Shown here piece after piece: positions 61,401 through 64,000 of a stretch of 64,000 bases of DNA. The position numbers and the translations under genes were made by a program. Origin of the DNA: Buddleja alternifolia (Eukaryota; Streptophyta; Magnoliopsida; Lamiales; Scrophulariaceae); assembly GCA_019426215.1 (NCBI GenBank), contig CM033401.1:15567134-15631133 (forward strand), given 5' to 3'. Position 1 is the first letter of the stretch, and every line of letters starts with the position of its first letter. Below the pieces are notes generated by a model that was given only the letters and a program-made list of their open reading frames with translations, was not told the DNA's origin and searched no databases.

Positions 61401-61406
61401 TCAGAT

Positions 61407-61424
61407 TGGCGTCGTCTGTGGGAA
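61407..61424 (+). promoter_or_regulatory. Primer-binding site of the Tat-type element
   Basis: TGGCGTCGTCTGTGGGAA follows the LTR. It differs from the TGGCGCCGTCTGTGGGAA common in Tat/Ogre-type elements by one base. I am not certain which tRNA it pairs with. Confidence 0.65.
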
Positions 61425-61448
61425 GAGCGTTCCAACCACTGAGTATGC

Positions 61449-62625
61449 TGACACGCAAAAACCTAGCAAGTGCACTAGATCGTGCAAGTAATATAGTGGA
61501 TATTTAAGTCCGGATTATCGTACCCAAGGGACAACGTATTTAAGTATTGAAACTACTGTATTACCTAATTCCAAGATATATCAAATATTTAAGGTGTGAT
61601 TGTTTAATTTAAACTCAAGAAAATTAATAATGTAAAACACGTAGAGATTGAAAATTCAGAGGAAGAGAGATAACTAAGACACGTGATCCGGCCAAACTAC
61701 TCCTTATCGATTATGAAGTGTGTTATTCAATTATTACTTATCATGCTATGGCGGAAACTCCAAAATTATACACTACACAATCTCTTGGTATAGTGCGTCT
61801 ATGTCAATTAATGATTCCTTATATCCCTATATGAGAATTCAATTAATAAACATGCATTAACAAGATTTATGAGATTCCCCGTTACCGGAAGGCTACACGA
61901 ATGAATCGAATCTATCCCTAGTCAATTCTAAGACGTGATATTCAATTGCTCAAGCATCCTTAACCTATATCCTCTCGGAATCTAAGCTAAGCAATTTATC
62001 AAACAAGTGGTGATCAAGCACTCATAAGCATTAAATACAACAAATTGAACACATAGCATGCCAAGCAATAATAAAAAACATAAATTTATAAACGATAATT
62101 CATAGTTTGCCTTCACACGGCCTTAGTCAAACAAATTTAGTTCATGATAGAAAAGAAAGAGAAATAACAATCTTCAAAAGACATGTTCAATGAACTAATC
62201 TCAAAAGAAAGTGAAAAGCTCCCTATTACAATCTTGATTTTCTCGTTGTTGCTTGAATTCTCCGTTTTCGTAGACAAATTCGGAGTCTTCAAGCTTTTCT
62301 CTTGCTTCCCTAGGGTTTTCTCCCAATTCTTCTGTTGTAAAAAGTGTCTCTCAAAAATTGACTTAACACCCTATTTATAGATTACTGTACGCGGACGGGA
62401 TGTTGCGGCATCGAAGTCGGGATGCTGCAGCATCAACATTTCTCTCGCGCAGCCGTTTTACACTGTGATGCTGCGGCATCACAGGTTTGTCGATTTTTTC
62501 TTGACTCTACACCTAATACACATAAATAAAACAAATCAAGGTATAATGTGGGATAGAATTTACTAGAAAACGAGCCAAATCCAAGAAAAGAGGCGCCCAA
62601 AAAGGCGTAAAATACTAGCTTATCA
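61449..62625 (-). mobile_element. Solo LTR, palindrome-module family, copy 3
   Basis: On the minus strand it begins TGATAAGCTAGTATT and ends TGCGTGTCA. TATGC is directly repeated at 61444-61448 and 62626-62630. It shares the 'tggtgatcaagca' and 'cttcacacggccttag' blocks with the other copies. A TATA box, CTATAAATAGGG (minus), lies at about 62371-62382. Next to it are three palindromes: GATGTTGCGGCATC (62399-62412), GATGCTGCAGCATC (62421-62434, perfect) and TGTGATGCTGCGGCATCACA (62464-62483). Confidence 0.9.
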
Positions 62626-62675
62626 TATGCAGACTAAGGTAGACTAAGGATAGTAACAAGAAAATTGGCGACAAT

Positions 62676-64000
62676 ATGCCGCGGGTAGCTCGGTCACATG
62701 GGTGGCCGGCATCTCAGGTGTCACCGACGGAGATCCCACCCCTCGCTATAAGGGCATATGAGATTTCATGTGAGCTGCCATCGTCGGATGCCGGCAGAAG
62801 CAAGGGGTACGCCGTTCAGGAAGGTTTTGAGACACAAAGCATCTCGTTCGGAGTTCGAGATCTGGAAAGTGGGATCCCCTCCCGGAACGAAGCTTTAGTG
62901 ATCTCTACCACTATTGCAGATTCCTAGGTGTGCAAAATCCTAATTGACAGTGGAAGCTCCGCAGATATCATCTTTTCTGACGCTTTCAACAGGCTGTCCA
63001 TTGGACAGGCCAATGTCCCAGCAGTGAAAACCCAACTTGTCGTCTTCACAGGTGACACAATAGACGCTTAAGGGGAGGTGACCTTGCCGCTGTCCTTGGG
63101 CACATTCCCTAAACGTATTACCCGAGAGGTGAAGTTTCTGGTAGTTAAAGCCCCCTCCGAGTATAGTGCTACACTAAGGAGGCCGAGCTTAAACCTCTTT
63201 TGAGTTGTTATCTCCACGTTTTACCTTAAACTCAAGTTCCCTACTCCCAGCGGAACGGGGGAGGTCGCAGGGGACAAGCGACTGGCGAGAGAATACTGCT
63301 TCAATGCACTCAATAGGAAGCGAAGCGACCTGGGTCCTATGGCCGGACCACAATTAATAGAAATTGACATAGTGTCACATGCGGAAGGTGAATTAACTAA
63401 GGCTTGGGAAGATGACAGAAACACCCGGGGGGAGGCAGTCGAAAGCCTGGAGATGATTGAGTTAGTACCGGGCCATCCCAGGAAAGCCGCAAAGGTCAGC
63501 GCTACCTTGGGACCCATCTTTGAAGGGGAGCTGACACGCTTCTTACAGGGTAACACCGACGTGTTTTCTTGGGACATGGCTGACATGGAGGGGATTGACC
63601 CCCGGATCATGACTCATCACTTAAACACATATCCCGATGCCCGTCTTGTGGAGCAACGCAAAAGGACTATGGGGAGAGAAAGAAGTTTGGCTGCTAAGGA
63701 AGAGGTTGAGAATTTACTAGCGGCCGGGTATATAAGGCTTATGCACTACCCGGAGTGGCTGGCCAATTTCGTGCTGGTGGTGAAGCCCAATGGCAAATGG
63801 AGGATGTGTGTAGATTTTACGGATCTGAACAAGGCATGCCCTGAGGACTCCTATCCTCTCCCCCGAATAGATGACTTGATAGATTCTACCACCAGATGTG
63901 AGATGTTGACCTTCCTGGACGCAAGGCAATGATATAATCAAATTCCTTTGGCACCAGACGACCAGGAGAAGACTAGTTTTATTACTGACCAGGGGACATT
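62676..64000 (+). pseudogene. Tat-type gypsy pol (protease-RT), broken and cut by the window end
   Basis: The gag-end/protease linker reads ISFGVRDLESG and NEALVISTTIADS, then a stop. The aspartic protease core ILIDSGSSADIIFSDAF is at about 62938-62990 and keeps its Asp-Ser-Gly. Further stops lie at about 63069 and 63200. The frame 63339-63932 carries IFEGELTRFL.., VFSWDMADMEGIDP, YIRLMHYPEWLANFV, WRMCVDFTDLNKACP and SYPLPRIDDL, the start of RT. A TGA stands just after TFLDARQ at 63930 and coding continues as YNQIPLAPDDQ. Nearly all of gag is missing: only about 70 element bases separate the primer-binding site from the protease-side text once the solo LTR is discounted. The Tat assignment rests on the 'DFTDLNKACP.DS.PLPRID' text and the primer-binding site. 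Confidence 0.8.

Overview
The window is nuclear DNA of a flowering plant, very probably a eudicot. The evidence is AT-rich intergenic sequence, spliced genes with GT..AG introns, a miR156 hairpin, a bHLH gene of the plant LRL type, and dense plant transposons (Ty1/copia, Ty3/gypsy, LINE, CACTA, MITEs). I cannot name the species. Only three loci look like host genes, and all are on the minus strand: a small multi-exon gene of unknown function (about 4.4-5.4 kb), a MIR156 precursor (about 5.9 kb), and a complete seven-exon bHLH transcription factor gene (38,259-43,401).

Layout. 1-10.4 kb: AT-rich intergenic DNA with MITEs, the MIR156 hairpin and the unknown gene. 10.4-25.5 kb: a 5'-truncated Sirevirus-type copia element with decayed gag, protease and integrase, an open RT-RNase H frame, a long env-position ORF and an intact 3' LTR. 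Two solo LTRs of one other family have landed in it, each with a perfect 5-bp target duplication. 25.5-27.8 kb: LTR fragments. 27.8-33.5 kb: a minus-strand LINE interrupted by a solo LTR, which is itself interrupted by a second, unrelated solo LTR. 33.5-37.3 kb: a CACTA end, a second piece of the Sirevirus env-position ORF, and a minus-strand copia LTR with its tRNA-Met primer-binding site. 38.3-43.7 kb: the bHLH gene and its TATA box. 44.3-46.9 kb: a gypsy remnant in which LTR sequence joins RT directly. 47.3-54.8 kb: a CACTA (En/Spm) element with a broken TNP2-like transposase and repeat arrays, flanked by LTR fragments and a MITE. 54.8-60.8 kb: intergenic DNA with two MITEs and a tandem duplication. 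60.9-64.0 kb: a Tat-type gypsy element (5' LTR, PBS, protease, RT) running off the window end, with another solo LTR in it.

The most unusual observation concerns one LTR family. Four solo copies (11,526-12,914; 21,141-22,752; 28,457-31,973; 61,449-62,625) share their ends and internal blocks, and each has a cluster of short GC-rich palindromes just upstream of its presumed TATA box. The palindromic word differs between copies: GCGCCTAGGCGC-like in two, GATGCTGCAGCATC-like in one, GGACCGCGGTCC-like in one. This looks like an exchangeable promoter-proximal module. Everything here comes from reading the sequence; no alignment or database search was run.
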